Source: an uncultured Nitrospira sp. (lineage in GTDB: Bacteria > Nitrospirota > Nitrospiria > Nitrospirales > Nitrospiraceae). From it: a stretch of DNA of 64,000 nt. Position 1 is the first letter of the stretch, and each line of letters opens with the position of its first letter. The translations under genes and the position numbers were made by a program. Of this stretch, positions 45,007 through 54,460 are shown in pieces. The notes beneath the pieces were generated by a model. That model saw only the letters and a list, made by a program, of their open reading frames with translations. It did not search any database and was not told the origin of the DNA. The stretch spans positions 1-64,000 of the forward strand of contig CABVRS010000004.1 in assembly GCA_902500745.1 (NCBI GenBank). Direction: 5' to 3'.

Positions 45007-46146
45007 ATGAAATCTGCTCCACGCATACTATTTCTCGTCACTGAGGATTGGTACTTCTGGTTGCATTGGCTCGATTTAGCGCGTAGGGCGCGAGATGCGG
45101 GTTTTGAAGTACTCCTTGCAATGCGTGTTCAGGACTATGGGCAGCAAATTAGTCAACAAGGTTTTAAACTGTTTCCCATCCGTCTCCTCCGTCGGAGCCG
45201 GAATCCGATCCGGGAGGCTCTTGCCGTTTTGGAATTGGTCCAGCTCTACCGTTCTGAAAAGCCAGACATCGTCTATCATGTCGCGGCCAAACCGATTCTT
45301 TATGGGTCCACGGCCGCACGTCTCGCCGGTGTTCGGCACATCATAAATGTGTTTGCAGGATTGGGGTATGCCTATACGAGTAACAGTGTTACGGCAAAAC
45401 TGCTTCGGCTGTGTTTAGGGGTTGGGCTGAAGACAGCATGTGCTCACTCGGGGGCGATTGCCGTCTTTCAAAACGAAGAGGATCGAGCGCAGTTGACCCG
45501 TGACCGCATCGTGCATGAACGCCGAACCAAGGTTATTCCCGGGACGGGAGTTGATATCGAAAGGTTCCAGCCCACCTCTGATGCGGCTCAAGAGCCCATC
45601 GTTCTTCTGGCGGGCCGAATGTTATGGGATAAGGGTGTGGGTGAATTTGTCGGAGCTGCCAGGGTGATGAGACAGGCGAAAGCGAATGCCCGTTTTGTGC
45701 TGGTCGGACGCTGTGATGATGATAACCCGGCGAGTATTGGGCTCAAGCAGTTGCAGCGATGGCAAGAAGAAGAAGTTGTCGAGTGGTGGGGGCATCACGA
45801 TGATATGCCGATGGTGTACAGTCGGGCTGCTATTGTCGTATTGCCGTCTTATCGGGAAGGGCTTCCGGTGAGTCTCTTGGAGGCGGCCGCCTGTGGCAAG
45901 CCTATCATTGCTACTGATGTTCCTGGTTGCCGCGAAGTCGTCCGCCATCGCATCAATGGGTTGCTTGTTCCCCCCAAGGATGCGAATGCCTTAGCCGAAG
46001 CGGTCACGATGCTGCTGGGCAATGAAGAATTGCGGGACGAGCTGGGTCGTAGTGGCCGGGGAATTGTGGTCAAAGAGTTTTCGACGGAAGCAGTGACCTC
46101 GCAAACACTGGCGCTGTACCGTGAATTGCTGTACGACACTGCCTAA
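45007..46146 (+). CDS. Glycosyltransferase family 4 (PglA/WbnH-like)
   Basis: GT-B enzyme of 379 residues. The N-terminal part, ILFLVTEDWYFWLHWLDLARRA, with VYHVAAKPILYGSTAARLAG near 90-109 and VFAGLGYAYTS, matches transferases that add GalNAc or a similar sugar to an undecaprenyl-linked acceptor. The C-terminal signature is LPSYREGLPVSLLEAAACGKP near 280-300, with Glu-x7-Glu, then VPPKDANALAEAV. Likely an early step of O-unit assembly, before the epimerase and WecA-like genes that follow. It starts at ATG 45007 after a 135-base gap. Confidence 0.87.
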   Translation: MKSAPRILFLVTEDWYFWLHWLDLARRARDAGFEVLLAMRVQDYGQQISQQGFKLFPIRLLRRSRNPIREALAVLELVQLYRSEKPDIVYHVAAKPILYGSTAARLAGVRHIINVFAGLGYAYTSNSVTAKLLRLCLGVGLKTACAHSGAIAVFQNEEDRAQLTRDRIVHERRTKVIPGTGVDIERFQPTSDAAQEPIVLLAGRMLWDKGVGEFVGAARVMRQAKANARFVLVGRCDDDNPASIGLKQLQRWQEEEVVEWWGHHDDMPMVYSRAAIVVLPSYREGLPVSLLEAAACGKPIIATDVPGCREVVRHRINGLLVPPKDANALAEAVTMLLGNEELRDELGRSGRGIVVKEFSTEAVTSQTLALYRELLYDTA

Positions 46147-46217
46147 GCTCTGTAATGATCTCCGCTTGCAAGCAATAGTTATGTCCGCTTTCACGATGGC
46201 AGTTTGATTTTTGAAAC

Positions 46218-47204
46218 ATGCGAGTGTTGGTGACAGGTGCGTCGGGTTTCTTAGGGTCGGCCCTTATTCGAGAATTATGCCGGTCTGGATTCCACGTGCG
46301 AGCCATGGTGCACAGTCAGAGCAGTGTTGCGTCGTTCGTGCCGGAGGTTGCGACGGTGGCTACCGATATTGGCGATCCTGCAACGGTCAGGCAGGCGGTC
46401 ATCGACTCTGAAGCCGTGGTGCATCTGGCAGCCAAGGTCCATGCGATGGATGATTCTGTGGCAGACAAAGATTATGAAGCCGTCAATGTTGAAGGTACGA
46501 AGCATATCCTCGATGCTGCAGTGGGTTCTGGTGTGACCCGATTCGTGTTTGCGAGTTCAGTTAAAGTGTTCGGTGAAGAGACGAGCGGGTGTGTGGATGA
46601 AACACAAGCTCCTAACCCACAAACTGCCTATGGTCGATCAAAATGGCAGGCAGAACAACTTGTTTCGGAATACGCAGGGCAACATGGTCTCACCACTGTC
46701 TCGCTCCGCCTGCCGATGGTATATGGGCCGACGAAGAAGGGTAATCTCTATCGAATGATTGAGGCGATCGATCGTGGGCGGTTTCCTGCCTTGCCTCGTC
46801 TTCCGGCAATTCGAAGCCTCTTGCATGTCGAGAATTTTGTGCAGGCAGTGAAACTGTGCCTTGGTGCCTCGCATTTAAAGCGACAGACATACATCGTCGC
46901 CGACGCTGAGCCGTATTCAGTGACCGACCTCTATGATTGGTTGCACGCTGGATTAGGAAACCCAGCACTCCGATGGCGAGTACCGCTTTGGGCATTGAAA
47001 GGCGCCGCTCGGTGTGGTGACTTACTCCAAGTGGTCTATGGGCAGCGGACTCCCTTAACGACAGAGCATTTGACAAAGCTCGTCGGAAGAGCTTGTTTCA
47101 GTACCACAGCTATCACGCGTGATTTAGGCTATCAGGCGGTGCATTCCTTTCGAGAAACAGTTCCTGAGTTGGTTGCGTTCTACCGAAAAACGAAGAGTGC
47201 GTGA
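46218..47204 (+). CDS. NAD-dependent sugar reductase/epimerase (WbpV-like SDR)
   Basis: Extended SDR of 328 residues with VTGASGFLGSALIRELCRSG at 5-24, ASSVKVFGE with the catalytic Ser and TAYGRSKWQAEQL with Tyr-Lys near 140. It sits directly upstream of a WecA/WbpL-type transferase. That pairing is known for WbpV-WbpL in Pseudomonas and the equivalent in Rhizobium, where the reductase makes UDP-QuiNAc from the 4-keto sugar produced by WbpM. A WbpM-like gene lies 5 kb downstream, so this is the likely role. A UDP-GlcNAc 4-epimerase is the alternative. Confidence 0.8.
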   Translation: MRVLVTGASGFLGSALIRELCRSGFHVRAMVHSQSSVASFVPEVATVATDIGDPATVRQAVIDSEAVVHLAAKVHAMDDSVADKDYEAVNVEGTKHILDAAVGSGVTRFVFASSVKVFGEETSGCVDETQAPNPQTAYGRSKWQAEQLVSEYAGQHGLTTVSLRLPMVYGPTKKGNLYRMIEAIDRGRFPALPRLPAIRSLLHVENFVQAVKLCLGASHLKRQTYIVADAEPYSVTDLYDWLHAGLGNPALRWRVPLWALKGAARCGDLLQVVYGQRTPLTTEHLTKLVGRACFSTTAITRDLGYQAVHSFRETVPELVAFYRKTKSA

Positions 47205-47227
47205 TGTTGAGTACATTGGGTATATAG

Positions 47228-48415
47228 ATGCCTGGGTCAGGTAATACTTTCACCATAAACATTATGATGGTCATCTTGCCAGCGGTAGTGGCCTTCGTAT
47301 CCGCTTTGATGATCACAAAAAGGTTATCTTCACAGAAATCGTTTGGCTCAATACTTGCTCACCCTAACGAACGAACGCTCCATTCTAGCCCGACTCCCCA
47401 GACTGGAGGGTTAGCGATCATTGTAAGTGTAGTCGTTGCTCTTGTCGTGGCTGCAAGTGTGCTTGCCCTCAGCCAACCGTCTAAACCGTTGCTGCCGAAG
47501 GGGATGGCGTCGGGGAGTCTTTGGATTGTCATGTCCATGCTCCTTGTTTTTGCGGTGTCCTTTATTGACGATTGTATAGGTCTTCCCGCCAGTCTTCGCT
47601 TAGGCGTGCAAGCGGTTGCAGCCTTCATCATCATTGGTGGTGTGGGGCTAAAAATATCTTCCATCCCGCTACCTGACGGGCTTTCGATTCAGCTCGGGTT
47701 GGCGACTATTCCCGTGAGCGCGCTCTTCCTGATATGGATGGCCAATCTGTACAACTTCATGGACGGCATGGATGGATTTGCCGGCGGGATGACGCTGATC
47801 GGGTTTAGCTTTCTTGCGTATTTCGGATGGGAAGCACATTTCCCAGTGATGCTCATCATCGCTACGTTCGTTGCCATGGGCGCACTTGGTTTTCTCGTCT
47901 ATAATTTTCCCCCGGCACGTATTTTTATGGGTGATGCCGGGAGTATCACCGTCGGTTTCTTGGCTGGGACGTTGGTGCTTCTTGGGGTTCGGGACCGGAT
48001 ATTCGAATTGTGGGTACCGATAATTGTTTTTTCTCCATTTATTATCGATGCGACGGTGACACTCATGCGGCGAGCGCTCCGTCTAGAAAAAGTATGGAAC
48101 GCGCATCGTGAACACTATTATCAACGATTGGTTTTGAGTGGATGGAGCCATCGCCGGGCCGTGCTTGCAGAGTATGGAATCATGATTCTATGCGGAGGAC
48201 TGGCTGTTCTCTATCATCACTCAACTGAAAATTGGAAGCTCGTCATTCTTGGGGCGTGGCTGGTCATGTTTCTTGTCATGGGCATGTCCGTGAGTAGGCT
48301 GGAACGGCAGATGATGCACGCATGTCCAGCTCCGGATGCTTGCGTAGCAGATGAGGAGAATCCGGTACGGCCGGTCTCAGCACCGGCTCCTGCGAGAGAG
48401 ACGGTAAAAGCCTAG
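47228..48415 (+). CDS. Undecaprenyl-phosphate sugar-1-phosphate transferase (WecA/WbpL family)
   Basis: Polyprenyl-phosphate glycosyl-1-phosphate transferase that starts glycan assembly on the lipid carrier in the inner membrane. The 395 residues have about ten or eleven hydrophobic segments. MraY/WecA signatures are HPNERTLHSSPTPQTGG near 45-61, SFIDDCIGLP with the Asp-Asp pair near 115, NLYNFMDGMDG near 171-181, FPPARIFMGDAGS near 227-239 and HREHYYQRL near 291-299. The C-terminal tail is polar. Likely substrate is UDP-QuiNAc or UDP-GlcNAc. Confidence 0.93.
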   Translation: MPGSGNTFTINIMMVILPAVVAFVSALMITKRLSSQKSFGSILAHPNERTLHSSPTPQTGGLAIIVSVVVALVVAASVLALSQPSKPLLPKGMASGSLWIVMSMLLVFAVSFIDDCIGLPASLRLGVQAVAAFIIIGGVGLKISSIPLPDGLSIQLGLATIPVSALFLIWMANLYNFMDGMDGFAGGMTLIGFSFLAYFGWEAHFPVMLIIATFVAMGALGFLVYNFPPARIFMGDAGSITVGFLAGTLVLLGVRDRIFELWVPIIVFSPFIIDATVTLMRRALRLEKVWNAHREHYYQRLVLSGWSHRRAVLAEYGIMILCGGLAVLYHHSTENWKLVILGAWLVMFLVMGMSVSRLERQMMHACPAPDACVADEENPVRPVSAPAPARETVKA

Positions 48416-48457
48416 CGTGATCTTGCCGAACCCTGTCTCGTACCTCACTAATTGGTT

Positions 48458-49735
48458 ATGTCCACTCCAGGGCAGGTTTTGGATAGCAATCTGACCGTCA
48501 ATTCGCCTTCTGGGTGGGGCAATCGTCTTCAGACGGAGGCGAGACGAGCCGCAGGTTGGACGACGACTGCGCTCGGGTTCACCATTCCCATCTGGGTAGT
48601 GGCAGACAGCATTCTCGTCGTTCTGCTTGTCGCGTGTTGGGCTGTTAGTGGGGAGTGGAGGGAACGGCTTCGGCGAATCACGGCGAACCCTGTGGCGATA
48701 AGCGTCTTGTTGTTGTTTGGGTGGGTACTGTTGGGAACGCTGTGGGGAATGGGTTCTCCAGAAGAGCGACTACATGCACTGAAAAAGTATGTCGATCTCT
48801 TGCTCATTCCTCTGTTGATTTCTATGGCGATCGACGTTGAAGAGCGAAATCGCGCGCTTCTTAGTTTGGCGGCTTCGTTAGGAGTGACCTTGGTGTTGTC
48901 GATCATGTCGAGTTTGGGAATTCTCTCAATTAGTGGGGTTATCGATTGTGACTTGTCGGACCCCTGTGTATTCAAAAAACACACGACCCATAATGTCCTG
49001 ATGGCATTCGGCGCGTTACTGTTTGCTGTGTTGGCATGGAAGTCCTCGCAGAGGTGGAGACGATGGGGGTGGGGATGTGCGTCAGTCTTGGCCGTCGGTA
49101 ATGTGTTATTGATGGTCCAGGGCCGAACCGGGTATATGGTCTTAGCCGGACTTGCCGTCCTGGCTTTTCAGATGATCTTTGGGTGGCGAGGAATACTTGC
49201 AGCAGTTGTGGCGCTCAGCTTCTGCTTCTCGACCGCATACCAGGTTTCGTCTTCATTCCATGAACGGGTAAATTTGGCTGTTGCGAGTGTCACACAGTGG
49301 AATCCAAATGTCGCTGTCGTGGAGGATCCAATAGGCTGGCGATTGGAATATTACTATCACACAAGCAAAATCATTCAGGAGCATCCCTTGATGGGGGTCG
49401 GTACCGGAGGGTTTATCCAAGCCTATCGGGCGCGCACGGAACAAGCCAGGCTCGATGTTCCTCCTCATCCTCATAATCAATATCTCTTCATCATGGCACA
49501 AGTCGGAATAGTCGGACTCGGTATGTTGCTTTGGTTGTTTGTGCAGCAGTGGCGATCAGCTTCTCTTGCAGGTGACAAAACATATGAGTTGCTCGCCAAA
49601 GGGTTAGTAGTCACCATCGCGATTACCTGTCTTTTTCAACCTGGGCTTGTCGACCATACGGAGAAACTATTTTATTGTCTGTTTTCCGGCCTCTTGTATT
49701 CTGGGGTTGATTCACGACTTGGTACCACGACATGA
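48458..49735 (+). CDS. O-antigen ligase / Wzy_C family membrane protein (WaaL-like)
   Basis: Polytopic membrane protein of 425 residues with about a dozen hydrophobic segments. The Wzy_C signature is HPLMGVGTGGFIQAYRAR near 308, followed by a periplasmic loop with PPHPHNQYLFIMAQVG, whose His is essential in WaaL proteins. It may join O-chains to lipid A-core in the periplasm. Wzy polymerase would be the other reading; with two ABC exporters nearby, ligase is more likely. ATG 48458 is preferred to TTG 48452. The stop overlaps the next gene (ATGA). Confidence 0.82.
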   Translation: MSTPGQVLDSNLTVNSPSGWGNRLQTEARRAAGWTTTALGFTIPIWVVADSILVVLLVACWAVSGEWRERLRRITANPVAISVLLLFGWVLLGTLWGMGSPEERLHALKKYVDLLLIPLLISMAIDVEERNRALLSLAASLGVTLVLSIMSSLGILSISGVIDCDLSDPCVFKKHTTHNVLMAFGALLFAVLAWKSSQRWRRWGWGCASVLAVGNVLLMVQGRTGYMVLAGLAVLAFQMIFGWRGILAAVVALSFCFSTAYQVSSSFHERVNLAVASVTQWNPNVAVVEDPIGWRLEYYYHTSKIIQEHPLMGVGTGGFIQAYRARTEQARLDVPPHPHNQYLFIMAQVGIVGLGMLLWLFVQQWRSASLAGDKTYELLAKGLVVTIAITCLFQPGLVDHTEKLFYCLFSGLLYSGVDSRLGTTT

Positions 49736-50532
49736 GTCTGTCTGTTTATATCATCGCTTACAATGAGGCGAAGAAAATTTCCGATGCCATTAATAGCGTA
49801 CTCTGGGCAGACGAAATCATCGTGGCCGATTCAGCGAGCACCGACGAAACGGCTCAGATTGCCATGGACTTGGGAGCTCGGGTCGTCCAGATCCCGTTCC
49901 ATGGATTTGGCCATCTTCGAAATCAGGCCATCAAGGCCTGTACCCATGAATGGATCTTGAGTCTCGACACAGATGAACAATGTACGCCGGAAGTTCGCGA
50001 CGAAATCTTGGCGATTATTTCCGAAACTCCTAGCCATGACGCCTATCTTGTGCCGAGGCGGAACTACTTCATGGGACGTTGGATCAAGCATTCCGGCTGG
50101 TATCCCAACTTCCGCCAGCCGCAACTGTTTCGAAAAGGGAGCATGAGGTATATGGAGTCTCCCGTCCATGAAGGATACGAACTCTTGACTGCCAAATCGG
50201 CTGGTCGCCTGAAGCATGCCATTTGGCAAATCCCATTCAGAGACTTTGAAGAAGTCGTCAAAAAAGCGAATCGCTATTCATCCCTTGGAGCACTGAAGCT
50301 TGTAGATCAACGGGTGTCCATGGGTACTGCTCTCTTTCACGGTTTCTGGTCGTTTCTGAAACATTACGTGGCAAAGCTGGGATTTCTGGATGGCTGGCCG
50401 GGGTTTGTCATCGCCTTTGGAAATTTTGAAGGCACGTTCTACCGGTATGCCAAGCGGTTCGAGCAACAGGAAATGTGGACGCTGCCTAAACAGGCTCCCA
50501 TCCGAAGACCTGATAACGCACCTTCGAAATGA
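49732..50532 (+). CDS. LPS core GT2 glycosyltransferase (WaaE/KdtX-like)
   Basis: GT2 enzyme of 266 residues, in the family that adds a beta-1,4-glucose to inner-core heptose (WaaE). Markers are VYIIAYNEAKKISDAINS at 5-22, DEIIVADSASTDET, LSLDTDEQCTPEV near 76-88 with DxD, and the acceptor loop WIKHSGWYPNFRQPQLFRK near 118-136. The Ser-Leu-Gly-Ala-Leu-Lys helix near the end is also typical. Coupled to genes on both sides by ATGA overlaps, so it belongs to one unit running from the ligase to the WbpM-like gene. Confidence 0.88.
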   Translation: MSLSVYIIAYNEAKKISDAINSVLWADEIIVADSASTDETAQIAMDLGARVVQIPFHGFGHLRNQAIKACTHEWILSLDTDEQCTPEVRDEILAIISETPSHDAYLVPRRNYFMGRWIKHSGWYPNFRQPQLFRKGSMRYMESPVHEGYELLTAKSAGRLKHAIWQIPFRDFEEVVKKANRYSSLGALKLVDQRVSMGTALFHGFWSFLKHYVAKLGFLDGWPGFVIAFGNFEGTFYRYAKRFEQQEMWTLPKQAPIRRPDNAPSK

Positions 50533-51386
50533 AAGCAGCCGTGATCGTTACGACTTACAATCGCCCCGATGCGCTGGCGGTTGTGCTGGAAGGTTATTGT
50601 GGGCAAACTGATCAAGATTTCGGGCTGGTGGTTGCGGATGATGGTTCAGGAGAGGAGACGAGAGATGTTGTGCGGCAATTTAGTAGACGCGCCCCCTTTT
50701 CCGTCGAGCATGTCTGGCACGAAGACCGAGGATTCCGAGCCGCGGCAATCCGTAATCGCGCGGTCGCGTCGACGAGTGCCGACTACGTAATTTTTACCGA
50801 CGGCGACTGTGTCCCATCCCGCCACTTCGTACAGGTCCACAAGCAATTGGCCGAGCCTGGGTACTTCCTTGGGTCGAACCGTGCGTTGTTATCGGCTGAG
50901 TTGACGGCGCGTGTGGTATGTGATCGAATTCCAATTCATGCGTGGAGTGGGATTGAGTGGGTACGATGCTGGTCTCGGCGCGAGGTAAATCGCCTGCTTC
51001 CACTGATGCGGCTGCCCGACGGCCCGTTTCGAAAATGGTCGCCGAATCGTTGGGGTGGAATCAAGACCTGCAATCTTTCCGCATGGAGAACCGACTTGGT
51101 TCATGTGAATGGACTGGACGAATCCTACGAAGGATGGGGGCTGGAAGATTCGGACTTGGTTATTCGATTGCTCCATGCCGGCGTGAAGCATAAGAATGCA
51201 CGCTTTGCTGCGACGGTATTTCATTTATGGCATCCCGAGCAGGATCGCATGCAGCTGCCGGTCAATCAGGAACGTCTGGATGCTCTCCTCCGTTCCTCGG
51301 GAGTTCGAGCCGTCGTTGGGCTCGAACAACACTATGGAGCGTTCTTTGATCATCAATCTACGACAACACGACGGACGACAACATGA
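50529..51386 (+). CDS. GT2 glycosyltransferase with galactosyltransferase-like C-terminus
   Basis: GT2 enzyme of 285 residues. AAVIVTTYNRPDALAVVLEG at 3-22 and VVADDGSGEETRDVV form the donor domain, FTDGDCVPSRHFV near 95 holds the metal-binding Asp, and the C-terminal YEGWGLEDSDLVIRLLHAG near 200-218 is the Glyco_transf_7-type motif that contributes the catalytic base. Core or O-unit sugar; the position next to WaaE-like and WaaQ-like genes favours the LPS core. Confidence 0.87.
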   Translation: MKAAVIVTTYNRPDALAVVLEGYCGQTDQDFGLVVADDGSGEETRDVVRQFSRRAPFSVEHVWHEDRGFRAAAIRNRAVASTSADYVIFTDGDCVPSRHFVQVHKQLAEPGYFLGSNRALLSAELTARVVCDRIPIHAWSGIEWVRCWSRREVNRLLPLMRLPDGPFRKWSPNRWGGIKTCNLSAWRTDLVHVNGLDESYEGWGLEDSDLVIRLLHAGVKHKNARFAATVFHLWHPEQDRMQLPVNQERLDALLRSSGVRAVVGLEQHYGAFFDHQSTTTRRTTT

Positions 51387-52495
51387 AGCGGGATCTCCAG
51401 AGTGTGTTAGTCGTATGTACGCGTCGAATTGGAGATGTATTTTTAGCCACTCCGGTCATTCGTTCGCTCAAAGCTGCTTTGCCTCACGTGATGATCGACA
51501 TACTCGTATTCGAAGGGACTGAGGATGTGCTCACTGGCAATGCGGATATTAATCGAGTCTGGACAATTGCCGAACGTCCGGCGATTCGCCCTCATCTCGC
51601 CTTGCTGCGTTTGCTATGGCGACGCTACGATGTCGCTGTGTCGGTCCTCGCGGGGGATCGTCCGACGTTTCATGCCTGGGTTGCAGGACGGTATTGTGTA
51701 GGGACGTTGTTGCCTGACAAAAAGTCCTGGTGGAAGCGGAGGTTGTTGAATCACTGGGTCCCGTTTGACAATCTTTTTACCCATACGGTGGCCATGAATC
51801 TCCAGTTGCTTGCACCGTTGGGCATTACACCACTTGGTACTCCCGTGGTGAGCTGGACAGACAAGGAGGAGCGATCTGTTCAGACCCTGTTTCCTGCTAT
51901 ACGAAGTGCCCATCCCTACGTGGTGCTGCATGTATCGCCAAAGTTTGCCTACAAAACCTGGACTGTCGAGGGATGGGTGGCGCTTGGGCAGTGGTTGATC
52001 GAGCGTGGGCTGATTGTTGCCGTGACCGGAGTCAAATTGGCTGAGCAATCGTATTGTGATCAGATTATTCATGGGCTACCCAAGGCCATCAATTTGATTG
52101 GTCAGGTAACTTTACCGGCTCTTGGTTATCTCTTAAGTCGAGCGGCACTGTATGTTGGGACGGATACGGCCGTCAGTCATATGGCTGCTGCTATCGGCGC
52201 GCCATCCGTTGTGCTGTTTGGCCCTTCCAACCCTGTGAAGTGGGGACCTTGGCCGAAGGACTTTCTCTCAGATGCACAGAGCCCCTGGCATAAACAAGGA
52301 TCGCAGCGGCAGGGGAATGTGGTTTTGCTTCAAGGCGAAGGAGATTGCGTACCGTGCCTTGCAGAAGGATGTGATCGTCATGTGAACAGTCTCAGTGACT
52401 GTCTCCAGCGAATGTCTGTGCATCGGGTCATCGAGGCGGCTGAAGCCATGCTCCGGGAGCGGGAGATCAACGCCGCAGTACAAACCAGCGTATGA
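51383..52495 (+). CDS. GT9 heptosyltransferase (WaaQ-like)
   Basis: Fourth GT9-type heptosyltransferase of the window, 370 residues. It starts VLVVCTRRIGDVFLATPVIR, the WaaQ-type (heptosyltransferase III) pattern, and ends with the VGTDTAVSHMAAAIGAPSVVLF motif and VPCLAEGCDRHVNSLSDC. It would add a side-branch heptose to the inner core. ATGA overlaps on both sides. Confidence 0.87.
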   Translation: MKRDLQSVLVVCTRRIGDVFLATPVIRSLKAALPHVMIDILVFEGTEDVLTGNADINRVWTIAERPAIRPHLALLRLLWRRYDVAVSVLAGDRPTFHAWVAGRYCVGTLLPDKKSWWKRRLLNHWVPFDNLFTHTVAMNLQLLAPLGITPLGTPVVSWTDKEERSVQTLFPAIRSAHPYVVLHVSPKFAYKTWTVEGWVALGQWLIERGLIVAVTGVKLAEQSYCDQIIHGLPKAINLIGQVTLPALGYLLSRAALYVGTDTAVSHMAAAIGAPSVVLFGPSNPVKWGPWPKDFLSDAQSPWHKQGSQRQGNVVLLQGEGDCVPCLAEGCDRHVNSLSDCLQRMSVHRVIEAAEAMLREREINAAVQTSV

Positions 52496-54390
52496 AACAG
52501 TCAGCCGCGAAACTCTTCCATTCCCTCACGAGACGATTTGGAGATCGGGTACTCAGGTACCGGTCGATTCTCGTTATTGGCGTGGAACTGCTGTTGATTT
52601 TCGCAGCGAACCTGACTGCCTTTGCACTGCGATTCGATGCGGATGTTCCTCCCGAATATCGGAGGATCATGTGGGATTTTATGCCAGCCGTGCTGCTGAT
52701 GTACGGTACCGGTTTGTGGCTGTTTGGGATTCAGCGAGGGCTCTGGAGATATGTCGATCTCCGCGATCTCTGGAAAATTCTACTAGCCGCACTGAGCAGC
52801 TCCGCGGTGTTTTATGGGGTGATCCATCAACTTGGCGGCGTGACGCAGTATCCTCGATCCGTGATCATCCTGACGGGGCTGTTAACGGCGCTGTATTTGG
52901 CAGGGATCCGATTGGCTGTGCGGGGGTTTCGGGAGTGGATTCAGATCTTTGACCCGGGCGCGCGCCGGGTATTGATCGTCGGCGCAGGACATGCGGGTGA
53001 GCTGTTAGTCAGGGACATGTTGTACGATGCGAATTATCGCTGCTGCCCGGTTGGGTTTGTCGATGATGATCCAGTCAAGCGCAAGATGAACATTCATGGG
53101 ATTCCTGTTGTGGGTGTCATTTCGGATATCAAGAAGGCCGCCGAACGGCTGACGGTCGACGAGATCATCGTGGCCATTCCTTCCGGTTCCACAACCGTGA
53201 AGCAAAAGATTCTTGCTGCGTCAGAAGGTTGTTCAGTGCCGATCAAGACATTGCCCGATGTCAAACAATTACTCGGTGATCCTGTCTCTCTCCAACAAGT
53301 GCGGCCTATGAGCGTCGACGATTTGCTCCAACGTGAGCCGATCCGGACGGATCCCCAAGCGCTGTCTCCCCACATCAGTGGGCAAACGCTTCTTGTGACG
53401 GGAGCAGGAGGGTCGATCGGATCAGAACTCTGCCGGCAGATCGCACAGTACAATCCCCGGTCGCTCATCTTGTTCGAACGGTATGAAAACGCGCTTCATT
53501 CGCTCATGTTGGAGTTGAAGACAGGGTTCCCATCCGTGAAGATTCTCCCCGTCATCGGAGATGTCACAGTTCCCGACCGTGTGTCGGAGGTGTTCCAACA
53601 GTGCAGACCCGACACCGTGTTTCATGCTGCGGCGCATAAACATGTTCCCCTGATGGAACTGAATCCGAAGGAGGCGATTCGCAACAATGTTCTCGGGACT
53701 CGTGTGGTCGCTGAAGCCGCGTTGAAGGCGGGTGTGGATCGTTTTGTCTTGATTTCCACTGATAAGGCTGTGAATCCATCGAGTATTATGGGAGCGACTA
53801 AGCGGATTGCCGAGCATGTGATGCAGGAGTTTAATCGAACAGGCTTGACCAAGTTTACGGTCGTGCGGTTCGGCAATGTGTTGGGAAGCAACGGGAGTGT
53901 GGTGCCGCTGTTTTCCGAGCAAATCCGTAAGGGCGGCCCGGTGACCGTGACTCATCCAGAAATCAGACGGTATTTCATGACCATTCCTGAGGCCGTACAA
54001 TTGGTTTTGCAAGCGAGTGTTATCGGGAAGGGTGGGGAAGTATTTGTTCTTGATATGGGCGAACAAATCAAAGTCGTCGATCTGGCGAGAAATATGATCG
54101 TACTGGCCGGCCTGGTTCCGGACAAGGATATCCAGATAGTGTTTACCGGTCTGCGGCCGGGAGAGAAGTTGTACGAAGAACTGTTTGAGGACAACGTGCA
54201 AGTTGAGCCGACGGCCCATCCGAAGATTTATCGAGCCGGAGGCCCATCCATCTCGACAGGCGAGCTGGATGACTGGTTAGAGTTGTTGCAGGGCAATCTT
54301 CCGAAATGTGATGAAGGTACGCTGCTCCATGATCTCAAACGGCTTGTGCCGAGCTTTGAATCGGTCTCGACTCAACAGGTGTCTCGATAG
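52492..54390 (+). CDS. Membrane-bound nucleotide-sugar 4,6-dehydratase (WbpM/CapD family)
   Basis: 632-residue WbpM-type enzyme. Four N-terminal membrane helices (about 25-160) lead to a first Rossmann domain (VLIVGAGHAGELLVRDM near 163-179), then the catalytic SDR domain with VTGAGGSIGSELCRQIAQYN near 302-321. The catalytic segment reads STDKAVNPSSIMGATKR near 423-439: Met replaces the usual Tyr of the YxxxK motif, as in WbpM. These enzymes turn UDP-GlcNAc into the 4-keto-6-deoxy-D-xylo sugar. Together with the WbpV-like reductase and WbpL-like transferase upstream this suggests QuiNAc-type O-unit initiation (inference). Confidence 0.9.
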   Translation: MKQSAAKLFHSLTRRFGDRVLRYRSILVIGVELLLIFAANLTAFALRFDADVPPEYRRIMWDFMPAVLLMYGTGLWLFGIQRGLWRYVDLRDLWKILLAALSSSAVFYGVIHQLGGVTQYPRSVIILTGLLTALYLAGIRLAVRGFREWIQIFDPGARRVLIVGAGHAGELLVRDMLYDANYRCCPVGFVDDDPVKRKMNIHGIPVVGVISDIKKAAERLTVDEIIVAIPSGSTTVKQKILAASEGCSVPIKTLPDVKQLLGDPVSLQQVRPMSVDDLLQREPIRTDPQALSPHISGQTLLVTGAGGSIGSELCRQIAQYNPRSLILFERYENALHSLMLELKTGFPSVKILPVIGDVTVPDRVSEVFQQCRPDTVFHAAAHKHVPLMELNPKEAIRNNVLGTRVVAEAALKAGVDRFVLISTDKAVNPSSIMGATKRIAEHVMQEFNRTGLTKFTVVRFGNVLGSNGSVVPLFSEQIRKGGPVTVTHPEIRRYFMTIPEAVQLVLQASVIGKGGEVFVLDMGEQIKVVDLARNMIVLAGLVPDKDIQIVFTGLRPGEKLYEELFEDNVQVEPTAHPKIYRAGGPSISTGELDDWLELLQGNLPKCDEGTLLHDLKRLVPSFESVSTQQVSR

Positions 54391-54460
54391 GCGCTGATAC
54401 CATCGATCGACGCCATTCGCGCCTCGTCCGATTGCGGCGCATAAGGCTCACAAGAGGTAG

